DNA of 64,000 bases, from NCBI GenBank assembly GCA_031841125.1, contig CM063110.1, positions 30,066,678 through 30,130,677 on the forward strand, given 5' to 3'. Source of the stretch: Acanthococcus lagerstroemiae. Taxonomy: Eukaryota; Arthropoda; Insecta; Hemiptera; Eriococcidae. The notes under the pieces are model-generated. The model was not told where the DNA came from, did no database searches, and worked only from the letters and a program-made list of their open reading frames with translations. This document shows positions 34,708 to 47,577 of this stretch, piece after piece; the stretch's first letter is position 1, and the number at the start of each line of letters is the position of its first letter. The translations under genes and the position numbers were made by a program.

Positions 34708-37700
34708 TCTAACAATCTTGAACATGATCCCATGTTCTCGCAGGTATACGATGATATCTTTGCAGGGCGGCTTTTTCGCCTCTTTTTCATATATAAAGCG
34801 ACGTTTTCACCTCATATACGGAGGCGAAAACGAAACTCTAAAGGTATATCTTTTCAGGGCGGCTTTTTCGCCTCTGTAAGTTTCTTATTATGTTATTCTT
34901 GAACCTCTTCCTCAGACTAAAAAAATTCATGTCCATTCCGAACTGTGTTATTTACAATATCTTAGAGTATAGGGAAATGGTAAACCTGTGACCTTTTCGA
35001 TCTTGATCATCATGTTCTCGCGGGTATATAATAATATCTTTGCAGGGCGGCTTTTTCGCCTCTTTTTCATATATAAAGCGACGTTTTCACCTCATATACG
35101 GAGGCGAAAACGAAACTCTAAAGGTATATCTTTTCAGGGCGGCTTTTTCGCCTCTGTAAGTTTCTTATTATGTTATTCTTGAACCTCTTCCTCAGACTAA
35201 AAAAATTCATGTCCATTCCGAACTGTGTTATTTACAATATCTTAGAGTATAGGGAAATGGTAAACCTGTGACCTTTTCGATCTTGATCATCATGTTCTCG
35301 CGGTATATAATAATATCTTTGCAGGGCGGCTTTTTCGCCTCTTTTTCATATATAAAGCGACGTTTTCACCTCATATGGAGGCGAAAACGAAACTCTAAAG
35401 GTATATCTTTTCAGGGCGGCTTTTTCGCCTCTGTAAGTTTCTTATTATGTTATTCTTGAACCTCTTCCTCAGACTAAAAAAATTCATGTCCATTCCGAAC
35501 TGTGTTATTTACAATATCTTAGAGTATAGGGAAATGGTAAACCTGTGACCTTTTCGATCTTGATCATCATGTTCTCGCGGGTATATAATAATATCTTTGC
35601 AGGGCGGCTTTTTCGCCTCTTTTTCATATATAAAGCGACGTTTTCACCTCATATACGGAGGCGAAAACGAAACTCTGAAGGTATATCTTTTCAGGGCGGC
35701 TTTTTCGCCTCTGTAAGTTTCTTATTATGTTATTCTTGAACCTCTTCCTCAGACTAAAAAAATTCATGTCCATTCCGAACTGTGTTATTTACAATGTCTT
35801 AGAGTATAGGGAAATGGTAAACCTGTGACCTTCTCGATCTTGATCATCATGTTCTCGCGGGTATATAATAATATCTTTGCAGGGCGGCTTTTTCGCCTCT
35901 TTTTCATATATAAAGCGACGTTTTCACCTCATATACGGAGGCGAAAACGAAACTCTAAAGGTATATCTTTTCAGGGCGGCTTTTTCGCCTCTGTAAGTTT
36001 CTTATTATGTTATTCTTGAACCTCTTCCTCAGACTAAAAAAATTCATGTCCATTCCGAACTGTGTTATTTACAATGTCTTAGAGTATAGGGAAATGGTAA
36101 ACCTGTGACCTTCTCGATCTTGATCATCATGTTCTCGCGGGTATATAATAATATCTTTGCAGGGCGGCTTTTTCGCCCCTTTTTCATACATAACGCGACG
36201 TTTTCACCTCATATACGGAGGCGAAAACGAAACTCTGAAGGTATATCTTTTCAGGGCGGCTTTTTCGCCTCTGTAAGTTTCTTATTATGTTATTCTTGAA
36301 CCTCTTCCTCAGACTAAAAAAATTCATGTCCATTCCGAACTGTGTTATTTACAATATCTTAGAGTATAGGGAAATGGTAAACCTGTGACCTTTTCGATCT
36401 TGATCATCATGTTCTCGCGGGTATATAATAATATCTTTGCAGGGCGGCTTTTTCGCCTCTTTTTCATATATAAAGCGACGTTTTCACCTCATATACGGAG
36501 GCGAAAACGAAACTCTAAAGGTATATCTTTTCAGGGCGGCTTTTTCGCCTCTGTAAGTTTCTTATTATGTTATTCTTGAACCTCTTCCTCAGACTAAAAA
36601 AATTCATGTCCATTCCGAACTGTGTTATTTACAATATCTTAGAGTATAGGGAAATGGTAAACCTGTGACCTTTTCGATCTTGATCATCATGTTCTCGCGG
36701 GTATATAATAATATCTTTGCAGGGCGGCTTTTTCGCCTCTTTTTCATATATAAAGCGACGTTTTCACCTCATATACGGAGGCGAAAACGAAACTCTAAAG
36801 GTATATCTTTTCAGGGCGGCTTTTTCGCCTCTGTAAGTTTCTTATTATGTTATTCTTGAACCTCTTCCTCAGACTAAAAAATTCATGTCCATTCCGAACT
36901 GTGTTATTTACAATATCTTAGAGTATAGGGAAATGGTAAACCTGTGACCTTTTCGATCTTGATCATCATGTTCTCGCGGGTATATAATAATATCTTTGCA
37001 GGGCGGCTTTTTCGCCTCTTTTTCATATATAAAGCGACGTTTTCACCTCATATACGGAGGCGAAAACGAAACTCTGAAGGTATATCTTTTCAGGGCGGCT
37101 TTTTCGCCTCTGTAAGTTTCTTATTATGTTATTCTTGAACCTCTTCCTCAGACTAAAAAAATTCATGTCCATTCCGAACTGTGTTATTTACAATGTCTTA
37201 GAGTATAGGGAAATGGTAAACCTGTGACCTTCTCGATCTTGATCATCATGTTCTCGCGGGTATATAATAATATCTTTGCAGGGCGGCTTTTTCGCCTCTT
37301 TTTCATATATAAAGCGACGTTTTCACCTCATATACGGAGGCGAAAACGAAACTCTGAAGGTATATCTTTTCAGGGCGGCTTTTTCGCCTCTGTAAGTTTC
37401 TTATTATGTTATTCTTGAACCTCTTCCTCAGACTAAAAAAATTCATGTCCATTCCGAACTGTGTTATTTACAATGTCTTAGAGTATAGGGAAATGGTAAA
37501 CCTGTGACCTTCTCGATCTTGATCATCATGTTCTCGCGGGTATATAATAATATCTTTGCAGGGCGGCTTTTTCGCCCCTTTTTCATACATAAAGCGACGT
37601 TTTCACCTCATATACGGAGGCGAAAACGAAACTCTGAAGGTATATCTTTTCAGGGCGGCTTTTTCGCCTCTGTAAGTTTCTTATTATGTTATTCTTGAAC

Positions 37701-40700
37701 CTCTTCCTCAGACTAAAAAAATTCATGTCCATTCCGAACTGTGTTATTTACAATATCTTAGAGTATAGGGAAATGGTAAACCTGTGACCTTCTCGATCTT
37801 GATCATCATGTTCTCGCGGGTATATAATAATATCTTTGCAGGGCGGCTTTTTCGCCTCTTTTTCATATATAAAGCGACGTTTTCACCTCATATACGGAGG
37901 CGAAAACGAAACTCTGAAGGTATATCTTTTCAGGGCGGCTTTTTCGCCTCTGTAAGTTTCTTATTATGTTATTCTTGAACCTCTTCCTCAGACTAAAAAA
38001 ATTCATGTCCATTCCGAACTGTGTTATTTACAATGTCTTAGAGTATAGGGAAATGGTAAACCTGTGACCTTCTCGATCTTGATCATCATGTTCTCGCGGG
38101 TATATAATAATATCTTTGCAGGGCGGCTTTTTCGCCCCTTTTTCATACATAAAGCGACGTTTTCACCTCATATACGGAGGCGAAAACGAAACTCTGAAGG
38201 TATATCTTTTCAGGGCGGCTTTTTCGCCTCTGTAAGTTTCTTATTATGTTATTCTTGAACCTCTTCCTCAGACTAAAAAAATTCATGTCCATTCCGAACT
38301 GTGTTATTTACAATGTCTTAGAGTATAGGGAAATGGTAAACCTGTGACCTTCTCGATCTTGATCATCATGTTCTCGCGGGTATATAATAATATCTTTGCA
38401 GGGCGGCTTTTTCGCCTCTTTGTCATATATAAAGCGACGTTTTCACCTCATATACGGAGGCGAAAACGAAACTCTGAAGGTATATCTTTTCAGGGCGGCT
38501 TTTTCGCCTCTGTAAGTTTCTTATTATGTTATTCTTGAACCTCTTCCTCAGACTAAAAAAATTCATGTCCATTCCGAACTGTGTTATTTACAATGTCTTA
38601 GAGTATAGGGAAATGGTAAACCTGTGACCTTCTCGATCTTGATCATCATGTTCTCGCGGGTATATAATAATATCTTTGCAGGGCGGCTTTTTCGCCCTTT
38701 TTCATACATAAAGCGACGTTTTCACCTCATATACGGAGGCGAAAACGAAAGTCTGAAGGTATATCTTTTCAGGCGGCTTTTTCGCCTCTGTAAGTTTCTT
38801 ATTATGTTATTCTTGAACCTCTTCCTCAGACTAAAAAAATTCATGTCCATTCCGAACTGTGTTATTTACAATATCTTAGAGTATAGGGAAATGGTAAACC
38901 TGTGACCTTTTCGATCTTGATCATCATGTTCTCGCGGGTATATAATAATATCTTTGCAGGGCGGCTTTTTCGCCTCTTTTTCATATATAAAGCGACGTTT
39001 TCACCTCATATACGGAGGCGAAAACGAAACTCTAAAGGTATATCTTTTCAGGGCGGCTTTTTCGCCTCTGTAAGTTTCTTATTATGTTATTCTTGAACCT
39101 CTTCCTCAGACTAAAAAAATTCATGTCCATTCCGAACTGTGTTATTTACAATATCTTAGAGTATAGGGAAATGGTAAACCTGTGACCTTTTCGATCTTGA
39201 TCATCATGTTCTCGCGGGTATATAATAATATCTTTGCAGGCGGCTTTTTCGCCTCTTTTTCATATATAAAGCGACGTTTTCACCTCATATACGGAGGCGA
39301 AAACGAAACTCTGAAGGTATATCTTTTCAGGGCGGCTTTTTCGCCTCTGTAAGTTTCTTATTATGTTATTCTTGAACCTCTTCCTCAGACTAAAAAAATT
39401 CATGTCCATTCCGAACTGTGTTATTTACAATGTCTTAGAGTATAGGGAAATGGTAAACCTGTGACCTTCTCGATCTTGATCATCATGTTCTCGCGGGTAT
39501 ATAATAATATCTTTGCAGGGCGGCTTTTTCGCCTCTTTTTCATATATAAAGCGACGTTTTCACCTCATATACGGAGGCGAAAACGAAACTCTGAAGGTAT
39601 ATCTTTTCAGGGCGGCTTTTTCGCCTCTGTAAGTTTCTTATTATGTTATTCTTGAACCTCTTCCTCAGACTAAAAAAATTCATGTCCATTCCGAACTGTG
39701 TTATTTACAATGTCTTAGAGTATAGGGAAATGGTAAACCTGTGACCTTCTCGATCTTGATCATCATGTTCTCGCGGGTATATAATAATATCTTTGCAGGG
39801 CGGCTTTTTCGCCCCTTTTTCATACATAAAGCGACGTTTTCACCTCATATACGGAGGCGAAAACGAAACTCTGAAGGTATATCTTTTCAGGGCGGCTTTT
39901 TCGCCTCTGTAAGTTTCTTATTATGTTATTCTTGAACCTCTTCCTCAGACTAAAAAAATTCATGTCCATTCCGAACTGTGTTATTTACAATATCTTAGAG
40001 TATAGGGAAATGGTAAACCTGTGACCTTTTCGATCTTGATCATCATGTTCTCGCGGGTATATAATAATATCTTTGCAGGGCGGCTTTTTCGCCTCTTTTT
40101 CATATATAAAGCGACGTTTTCACCTCATATACGGAGGCGAAAACGAAACTCTGAAGGTATATCTTTTCAGGGCGGCTTTTTCGCCTCTGTAAGTTTCTTA
40201 TTATGTTATTCTTGAACCTCTTCCTCAGACTAAAAAAATTCATGTCCATTCCGAACTGTGTTATTTACAATGTCTTAGAGTATAGGGAAATGGTAAACCT
40301 GTGACCTTCTCGATCTTGATCATCATGTTCTCGCGGGTATATAATAATATCTTTGCAGGGCGGCTTTTTCGCCTCTTTTTCATATATAAAGCGACGTTTT
40401 CACCTCATATACGGAGGCGAAAACGAAACTCTGAAGGTATATCTTTTCAGGGCGGCTTTTTCGCCTCTGTAAGTTTCTTATTATGTTATTCTTGAACCTC
40501 TTCCTCAGACTAAAAAAATTCATGTCCATTCCGAACTGTGTTATTTACAATGTCTTAGAGTATAGGGAAATGGTAAACCTGTGACCTTCTCGATCTTGAT
40601 CATCATGTTCTCGCGGGTATATAATAATATCTTTGCAGGCGGCTTTTTCGCCCCTTTTTCATACATAAAGCGACGTTTTCACCTCATATACGGAGGCGAA

Positions 40701-41010
40701 AACGAAACTCTGAAGGTATATCTTTTCAGGGCGGCTTTTTCGCCTCTGTAAGTTTCTTATTATGTTATTCTTGAACCTCTTCCTCAGACTAAAAAAATTC
40801 ATGTCCATTCCGAACTGTGTTATTTACAATGTCTTAGAGTATAGGGAAATGGTAAACCTGTGACCTTCTCGATCTTGATCATCATGTTCTCGCGGGTATA
40901 TAATAATATCTTTGCAGGGCGGCTTTTTCGCCCCTTTTTCATACATAAAGCGACGTTTTCACCTCATATACGGAGGCGAAAACGAAATTCTAAAGGTATA
41001 TCTTTGCAGG
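34708..41010. repeat. 280-bp satellite, about 22 tandem copies
   Basis: Period 280 bp (277-280 by small deletions). Copies from 34988 onward are almost identical; the first (34708-34987) and last (from 40860) are diverged at their outer edges. Each unit holds two copies of CAGGGCGGCTTTTTCGCCTC about 95 bp apart and a hairpin CGTTTTCACCTC/GAGGCGAAAACG. Linked variants (TTTTCG or TTCTCG, CGCCTC or CGCCCC, CAATATC or CAATGTC) recur in a three-unit pattern. A 64-codon frame repeats in every unit, but it lacks an ATG and is not a gene. Confidence 0.95.
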
Positions 41011-41037
41011 ACGGCCTTCTCTCCTCTGTTTCATATA

Positions 41038-41245
41038 CAGGGTTAGTTGGTTTTCCCTCCGCCATAGGAAAACTCCGTCAGGCTGAACGAAGTATGACTC
41101 AATGTGTTATCTTCCAAAATGTACAGTACGCTTTGTTATCGGGTTTAGGCAAGCTGCATACTATTCGTGAATAGCGACAAAACCGATAACAGATCTTCAG
41201 CGTAATGGAGTTTTCCTATTGCGGAAGGAAAACTGACTAATCCTG
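41038..41245. mobile_element. ~208-bp MITE, copy 1, inserted at end of satellite
   Basis: The left end CAGGGTTAGTTGGTTTTCC and the right end read in reverse, CAGGATTAGTCAGTTTTCC, with the element placed after TA. A near-identical element is at 62597-62802. It splits a satellite unit: TTTCATATA on the left, AGCGACGTTTT on the right. The TA duplication and short length suggest a Tc1/mariner-type MITE. Confidence 0.75.
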
Positions 41246-42029
41246 TGTACAGCGACGTTTTTACCTCATAGACGGAGGTGAAAACGTAAGACACTGTATC
41301 TCAATAATTTAAGCTTCTACAGGCCAGCAGGTAACCCCCCTGGGCAAATTTTTGACTGGAGGCGAAAAAACCTACATACATCATCTATCAATTCGTGGTA
41401 AACTTTTCGGTGCAGTAATTTCTACTTACAATCTTTAACATGCGGGGTATATGATATACAATATTATATACATTTTTTTTTATTTTTTTTTTAAAGAAGG
41501 TCTTTTTCGCCTCATTTTTGTACATAAAGCAACGTTTTCACCTCATATACGGAGGCGAAAACGAAATTTTAAAGGTATATTTTTGCAGGGCGGCTTTTTC
41601 GCCTCTTTTTCATATACAAGTACACAGCGACGTTTAATATGTGAAGGGAACATTTCACCTCCAGGCATACAAGCAAGTAGGAAACCTCCGAGTTTAATAT
41701 TAATTCAATCACTAATGCGTTGTTGCCGCGAATCGGAGGCGAAAATGCTCAGTTATGTTTGGAGGTGAAAAAGTCTCATTATATGATTTACAAGTGACAC
41801 TAGCGCTGTCTGGTGAGAGGTACCATGCACTAAAATGTATATGTCTGATGTATGTGGGTTTTTTCGCCTCCAGCCAAAAATTTGCCCAGGGGATTGCCTA
41901 GCCGGTAGAAGCCTAAATTATTGAGATACAGTGCCTTACGTTTTCACCTCCGATTTTTCGTTTTCGCCTCCGTATATGAGGTGAAAACGTCGCTTTATAT
42001 ATGAAAAAGAGGCGAAAAAGCCGTCCTGC

Positions 42030-42033
<4 letters not shown>

Positions 42034-42096
<63 letters not shown>
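42034..42096. repeat. (TA)n microsatellite, right flank of satellite block
   Basis: About 30 TA units with minor interruptions, immediately after the right edge of the satellite-bearing block. Confidence 0.9.
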
Positions 42097-42100
<4 letters not shown>

Positions 42101-42591
42101 AAACCTGAAATTCAGCCACTATTACAGTCGTGTTCTAAACACTCTGAAACGCAAAAAAAACATTGCCCCCGCCCCCAACTTCACAACTGTGACGAGTGTA
42201 ATACCTCCCTTTTCTTCGAAAAGTCGGTAAAACATTACTAATGACTGTATCAGAGAGAAAAAAATTGTAAAAGAAGAAGCGCATCTATATACTTAAGCAA
42301 GGACAATGTCCTTCAGTGTAACTGCAGGTGTAGATACCTACACCACGTGAAAGTCTCTCCGCCCGGACATCCAAATTCAAAATTTCTTACACATCAGATA
42401 TTATCATTTACTTTTGCCATCATAATTGTGGTGATAGAGACACATCTCCTGTAGTTCCCGCTTGCTCTCATCAGGATTTATCTTCGGAGTTTTCTTCTCC
42501 TATCTGCCTTTATTTATTCATTAAGGTCCCTTACCACGTGGAGGTAGCACACATAAAGAAGACCTAAATTTGTACAAATCATAACAACATA

Positions 42592-43397
42592 ATGGATGGG
42601 TTTTGTGTTGCAATATTACTTTGCTTATACAAGATTATTTCACAAATCTCTTGTTCAACTTCCAGCATCAATTTGAATGCAGATGTCTGTTTGATAGTAA
42701 CAGATATGGCCGAGAAAAATCTCATCTACTGCGGAACTGAGCTGCAAGAGCTATCCGCGTACTACAAGGACCACGTGCATGGATACGCCAGTCTGGCTAT
42801 TTCTGTACTCGGAGTCGTGGCCAACTCTTTGAACGTGATCGTCTTCTCGCGAAAAGAATTGATCTCGCCGGTCAACACTGTGCTGGGTGGGCTCGCACTC
42901 GCTGATCTCGTCGTATCACTGGACTACATACCTTTCGGGTGGTACATGTGTTCGATACCAAAACATCCACATCGGGACCGTTTCACCTACAATTGGGCGG
43001 TGGTCATTCTGTGGCATTCGATTTTTTCGCAGATCTTTCACACGATTGCCAACTGGCAGGCCGTGGTGCTGGCTGTGTGGAGGTATATCGCTGTGGTGCA
43101 TCCGCTAAAGGAAAAACGCTGGTGTGACACCATCGCCACCCGGAGAGCGGTTTTATCCGGATTCCTTGTGTGCCCATTGCTTTGCCTGCCTTTGGTTTTC
43201 TCGTTCTACATACAGCCGAGGACGATGATGCTGAACGAGTCCGGCTACGCGGTCAAGAACGAGTCGACAGGCATTAACAGCACGTTGTATTTTGTTTCTA
43301 TGAGGAAGACAGATTTCCTGTTGAAGTTCAATTTTCTGACGTACAGTGTGCTGTTCAAAATTGTCCCGTCGATTGCACTGACTACCCTTAGTCTCAG
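42592..43397 (+). CDS. Myosuppressin/FMRFamide-type neuropeptide GPCR, exon 1 (TM1-TM5)
   Basis: Encodes 268 codons plus two bases. ATG 42592 is the first in frame after TAA at 42565. A hydrophobic N-terminus (MDGFCVAILLCLYKI) may be a signal peptide; the extracellular YCG motif follows. TM1 is around HGYASLAISVLGVVANSLNV, TM2 around LGGLALADLVVSLDYIPF, TM3 around WHSIFSQIFHTIANW ending in WRYIAVVHPL, TM4 around FLVCPLLCLPLVFSFYI, and TM5 begins at FLTYSVLFKIVPSIAL. The WRY in place of DRY and the LDYIPF motif are characters of insect myosuppressin receptors (DMSR group). These class A receptors bind RFamide neuropeptides at the plasma membrane and signal through Gi/o-type proteins. The exon ends CTCAG|GTTAGTG at 43397/43398. 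An N-glycosylation site NES and others lie in extracellular loop 2. Exact ligand is inferred from family only. Confidence 0.9.
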
Positions 43398-45059
43398 GTT
43401 AGTGGGTTTCGCAATAAAAGCTGACAATTAACTTCGATCGCGAGTGAGAGAAAATGTTTTTCGTAATTCACGGTGTATAGAAATTTACTCAGGATCGTAG
43501 CCAACAAAACGGCCACGAAAATATTAAGAAATTCCAACTGACAGAAAAGCACATGCGTAAAAGGCGCTCGCTTTCCTAACTATGCTAAGTGGTCACTAGA
43601 ATTTGTCTAGGGTCGACATTTCAAACCATAAAGAAGGAGGAGTTTACACCCTGACACCCCATTCACCCAGTGCCCTGTCGCTATGGTTATTGGTCATTAA
43701 TCTACCACCTGGTTTTTGAACCCATGATTGGGTCGACACGTAGCCATAGAAGATTTTCATGTAGTAAGACGTTCTTTCTATTTTGGTGAAAAAACTCCCC
43801 CTCCCCCACGGAGAGCTTGAATACACCACTAACTTCGCTGATTTTCAAATAAAATCGTATCGAGAAAACCATCGTACTGTTTTCTGGGTCACTGATTCCA
43901 ACGTTTGCATCAGATTCTTAGTTAAATCTGGATTTGGGCTCCAAAATTCAAATTTTATCCTTAGGAAGAACAAAATAACTGAAATAGCAGTTTCTGGGGT
44001 CATTAATTTTAAATATAATTTTGAATACAGAATTGGATCTTGATTTGGTCTCAAATTCAGATTTTAGCCTTGAAAAGGGCCAAATTACTCGACTTTGGAA
44101 AATTTACCCAACCATCAAAATGCGGATTTTGAGATTCATGATTCTAAATATTGAATTAGATTCTTGATATAACCTCTGTTTGAGCCCGAAATTGGCAAAT
44201 ATGATGCGACACAATGTCGACGTACTTTGATTCTTTAAGTCGCTCATTTCGAATTTTCCATAATATTTCATATATTTGGTTTCATTCGAGCACCGAGATT
44301 GCAATTCACTATCACACACAAAGCTCAAAATTAAGAAATGAAGGAGCACTATATTCTTCTATTTGAAGAGAGATAAAAAAGTCATGTTTGTCATTCCTCA
44401 ACGAGAAAGAGTACAGACGATAAATGAGAAATAGAAACATTTTGAGGGCGAAAAGCGGATTTTGTTGAAAAATGTCTGGCTGGGTGTCAGAAACAACCTA
44501 TTAAAAATCCCACCCCCAAAAAGCTGTGCTAACTTTCTTGTGACACGTTTTAGCCTCCCAAATCAGTTTTTTGCGAATATTTCAAAAAGTTGAAGTCCTA
44601 GAAAAAAATGTTCAGATAGAAAATATTCCTCGTAAAATTTCGTTTAAAATGAAGCATTTGAAGTTGAGTACAGGTACAGACCGCATAATTAGCCTAAAAA
44701 TGTCCTTGAAAGAAGTCACATATTCAACTTTTCATAAAAACAAACAGATTACCACGAATATTTTGAAATCATCAATTCCTACAAGAAAGTAAAGTAAAAT
44801 CCGCCGCCACCGCCACCGGGAGAAAACGCACTGCGGGTTGCCTACCTAAAAATCAGAAAAATTGCAGGGGCAGATCAGCTACTTTCAAGGACATAATCTA
44901 TTCTAAGAAAAAAGATCTCCAAGTTTTAAGACATAACCGACATAATAAGACAAAAAAAGACATATAATGACATAATTACCCATAATCTTCAAGATCTCAA
45001 GTCGCTGGGGGTTGCCTACCCTGCCCCTTAATGGCTCAATTTTCCAGGGGTATCCTACC

Positions 45060-46480
45060 CTCATGGAGGGGCTCATGGTTGTGGAGGGAGCTCCTGAAGG
45101 GGCAGGACGGCCCCTGTGGGGGCGTGGGCTGTGGACGGAGATGGAATCCCTGGATGGGGCAGGGGGTTGAGATGAGTAAGAGGACCTGGTGGAGGAGAAA
45201 GTCCTAGGTGTGAGAGGGGACCAGGGAGAGAAATGGTTGTAGTGCGGGACGGGCTAGTGGCGAGGTGGGGTCTTGAGGGGGAAGGGCTCTCGGGGGGAGA
45301 GGTGGTCATGGTTGTGAGAGCTCCTGGGTGGATGGCCAGGGATCTGGAGGACCATAGTGAGGATAGGGGCTGTGAAGGGAGATAAAGCCCAGGGGTATGG
45401 TAGGTAAAGGGTTCTCGTGATGGAGGAAATCCTTGGTAGGACAGGGTGGCCATTGAGGAAGGAGGAGGTAGTGGTGGGTGAGGGTCCTGGAGGGGCAATA
45501 CAACTTTAGTGGATAAGGGCCCCGGGGGTATAAGAGGTACTCATGGTGGAGGAGGGAGCTCCTGAAGGGGAGGAAAACCACGGTGGTGGCGGGGACTGCA
45601 GAGGGAGATAAAGGCCCTGGGGGGTAATGATGAGTAAGAGGTCCTGGTGGAGGAGGAAGTCCTGGGAGAAAGAGGGACTGAGGAGGGAAATGAAAGCCAT
45701 GGTACGAAAAGGAATGGTGGTGGGGGCTGAAGGGGAAGTGTGGTCATGTTGGTAGGAGCTCCTGAGTGGAGGACCCAGGGGATCTTCGTGGGAGTTGGGA
45801 TGAGGAGGCCGCAGAGAAGAAGCAGTGGAACGGGAAGGCTGTAGCGAGGGATTAAGGCCTTAATTTGGGAGGGCATAGTGATGGGTGAAGAGGTCTTGGT
45901 GGGGGTATGGTACGTGAACAAAAATGAAGGTCATAACGGTGTGGGGGTGGTCGGGGGAACGTGGTCATAATGGGGGAGGGCACTCGGGGTGGAAGAGGGT
46001 GATCGGGGACTATTTGGAGGACTGGGTGATGCTTGGAGGGATGAACGGAGGGTGCCATGTGGGGGAGAAGCTGTGGACAGCGAGGGTCATGGAGAGAGGG
46101 AGGGTGTAATGTGAAGATATTAAGGCCCAGGTGGTAGAGGTTGGTTGTGGTGGTTGTTGATGGTAGAGGTGAGGAGGAAGTCAAAGGGAGAGAGTCTACC
46201 CGGATGTGCAGAAGGAAAGGGTTCGCAGGGGGGATATTGCGGAGGTAGAAGACCATGGGGTGGGCATTGAAGCCTCTGGTAAGAGATTATGGCCGTTGTG
46301 GAGGAGGAGTTTGTGGCTAAGGAGAGCTGCGACTGTTGAAGTATGACCATGGAGGCGGAGAGCGACCGTGGTAAATAAGGTGGTCGTGGTAGAGGAGGAG
46401 GCTCGTGATGAAGAAAGAATGGAAAGAGGTGCACGGTGGAAGACTGAAGACCGCTGATAGAGGGGTAGCACAAGAAGCGC
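45060..46480. repeat. Purine (G)-rich minisatellite, ~225-265-bp unit
   Basis: The + strand is strongly G/GA-rich. Landmarks such as GGGAGATAAAGCCC or variants recur near 45134, 45371, 45597, 45840 and 46115, and GGTGGAGGAGGAAGTCCTGG-type blocks near 45190 and 45645. Long proline-rich frames on the minus strand (such as 45073-45498) are products of this composition, not genes. Confidence 0.65.
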
Positions 46481-46539
46481 AACGCAAACCTCAACTCAGG
46501 AACAAACGTTTTAGACCAAACACTGAGGACTGTGATGGT

Positions 46540-46620
46540 CAGACGAGGCGCGAAGCCCCGAGGAAGGCCGGCACGAGCGAGGCGAGTGACGGCGGGAAAT
46601 TGGGCCGCGAAGCCCCCTAG
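46540..46620 (+). mobile_element. Helitron-like 3' terminus, copy 1
   Basis: GGGCCGCGAAGCCCCCTAG ends at 46620 and is followed by T. It shares GGGCCGCGAAGC and CCCCCTAGTAT with the ends at 50019-50054 and 50139-50174. Helitrons end in a short hairpin plus CTRR (here CTAG) and insert before T. The 5' end was not located. Confidence 0.4.
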
Positions 46621-47014
46621 TATAATAAAAATAATTTTAACCTTCACCAAGAATCATAATAGCTCTTGTGTGTACGTTTCCTCCCTGTTTTAAGGGTTCC
46701 CCATTCCAAACTTACTTGGTGGCCCGGATGCCAATAAGTATGTAGCAAAATTTCCTGAAAAGCCTGATATCTCGCCCAAATTTCGGAATAAAATCCAAAA
46801 AAGAATGAACTTCCTCTAAGGATCTCACCTGCGGGAAATTGCCAATAGTGAATCCCAGAATAACTTGAAAAGTCACTAGCCTGATTTAAAAAATTTTAAC
46901 CTTAATTAAATTATTTCTGGTGAAATACATAATAGATATGTAAGTGAACACATATATGTACAAGGTTGGTCCTACAAAAAATGTCCTACATGGGGTGGGG
47001 GGAACTTTCTTATG

Positions 47015-47036
47015 CTACGATGGAATTCCATCGTAG
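47015..47036. repeat. Perfect 22-bp palindrome
   Basis: Half-site CTACGATGGAA followed by its exact complement. ACTACGATGGAA recurs at about 49599 on the + strand, outside the long-TIR unit. Confidence 0.8.
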
Positions 47037-47577
47037 TGTCAGAAAAAGACAGATATTTTTAATGTTCCAGGGTTACCAGAATGAAGATCAACAAGTGATA
47101 TAACTGAGGTCCACGGATTTCATCGTTATTAATAAGGTCATATAGTTTGATACTACCTTGGAATAAAATAGCATACTACGATAGGAAATTTTTTAGCATT
47201 TTTCCAATTCGGAAGGAAAGAAAACTGGTCAACATGCAGAAATGGAGTACCGCAGCATCAGAAACAGTGTTACCTGACGTAAAGAAGTTAAAGTCAAATT
47301 TTTTGGACTTCAACTTCCCGACGTATTTTTGTATCCTACCATGGAATGGAAAAAAGTTAGAATTCTGTTTTCTGACAGAAGTTTGACAAAAAGTCTACTT
47401 TAAATTTGAAAATTGGGAAAATTTTATGATCGAGTCATTATATTTATATATAGTGGATAATCAGTTGTCATTTTTTGCATTCAATAATATACCATGTTCC
47501 CTTTGTAAGATGATTTAAATTTTGTGTGCTACGAAATGATGGCAAGAAATCTATTTCATGACTTTTGCGCCACTGGT

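Larger units (their letters stand above)
33914..42034. mobile_element. Putative TIR-bounded composite carrying the 280-bp satellite
   Basis: The left edge (ATGCAGGG, TTTTCACCTCC, ATACATAACGC, GACG) and the right edge read in reverse (ATGCAGGAC, TTTTTCGCCTC, ATATATAAAGC, GACG) are related inverted sequences. Each lies against a (TA)n tract. Between them the motif GGAGG(C/T)GAAAA occurs many times on both strands, including outside the satellite (33929, 34103, 34128, 34636, 41362, 41551, 41738 and 41760). No transposase is visible. Interpretation as one element, or several nested copies of it, is inference. Confidence 0.5.

Noticed and set aside
34708..41010. CRISPR array
   Set aside because: Units of 280 bp are repeated in full with no spacer variation, and the genome is eukaryotic.
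34988..41174. Repeated 64-codon frames (MTFSILIIMFSR-type) in every satellite unit
   Set aside because: They start at GTG, have no ATG, and repeat only because the DNA repeats. No coding signal.
45073..46650. Long proline-rich frames on the minus strand
   Set aside because: They follow from the G-rich minisatellite; overlapping frames are equally open and low in complexity.
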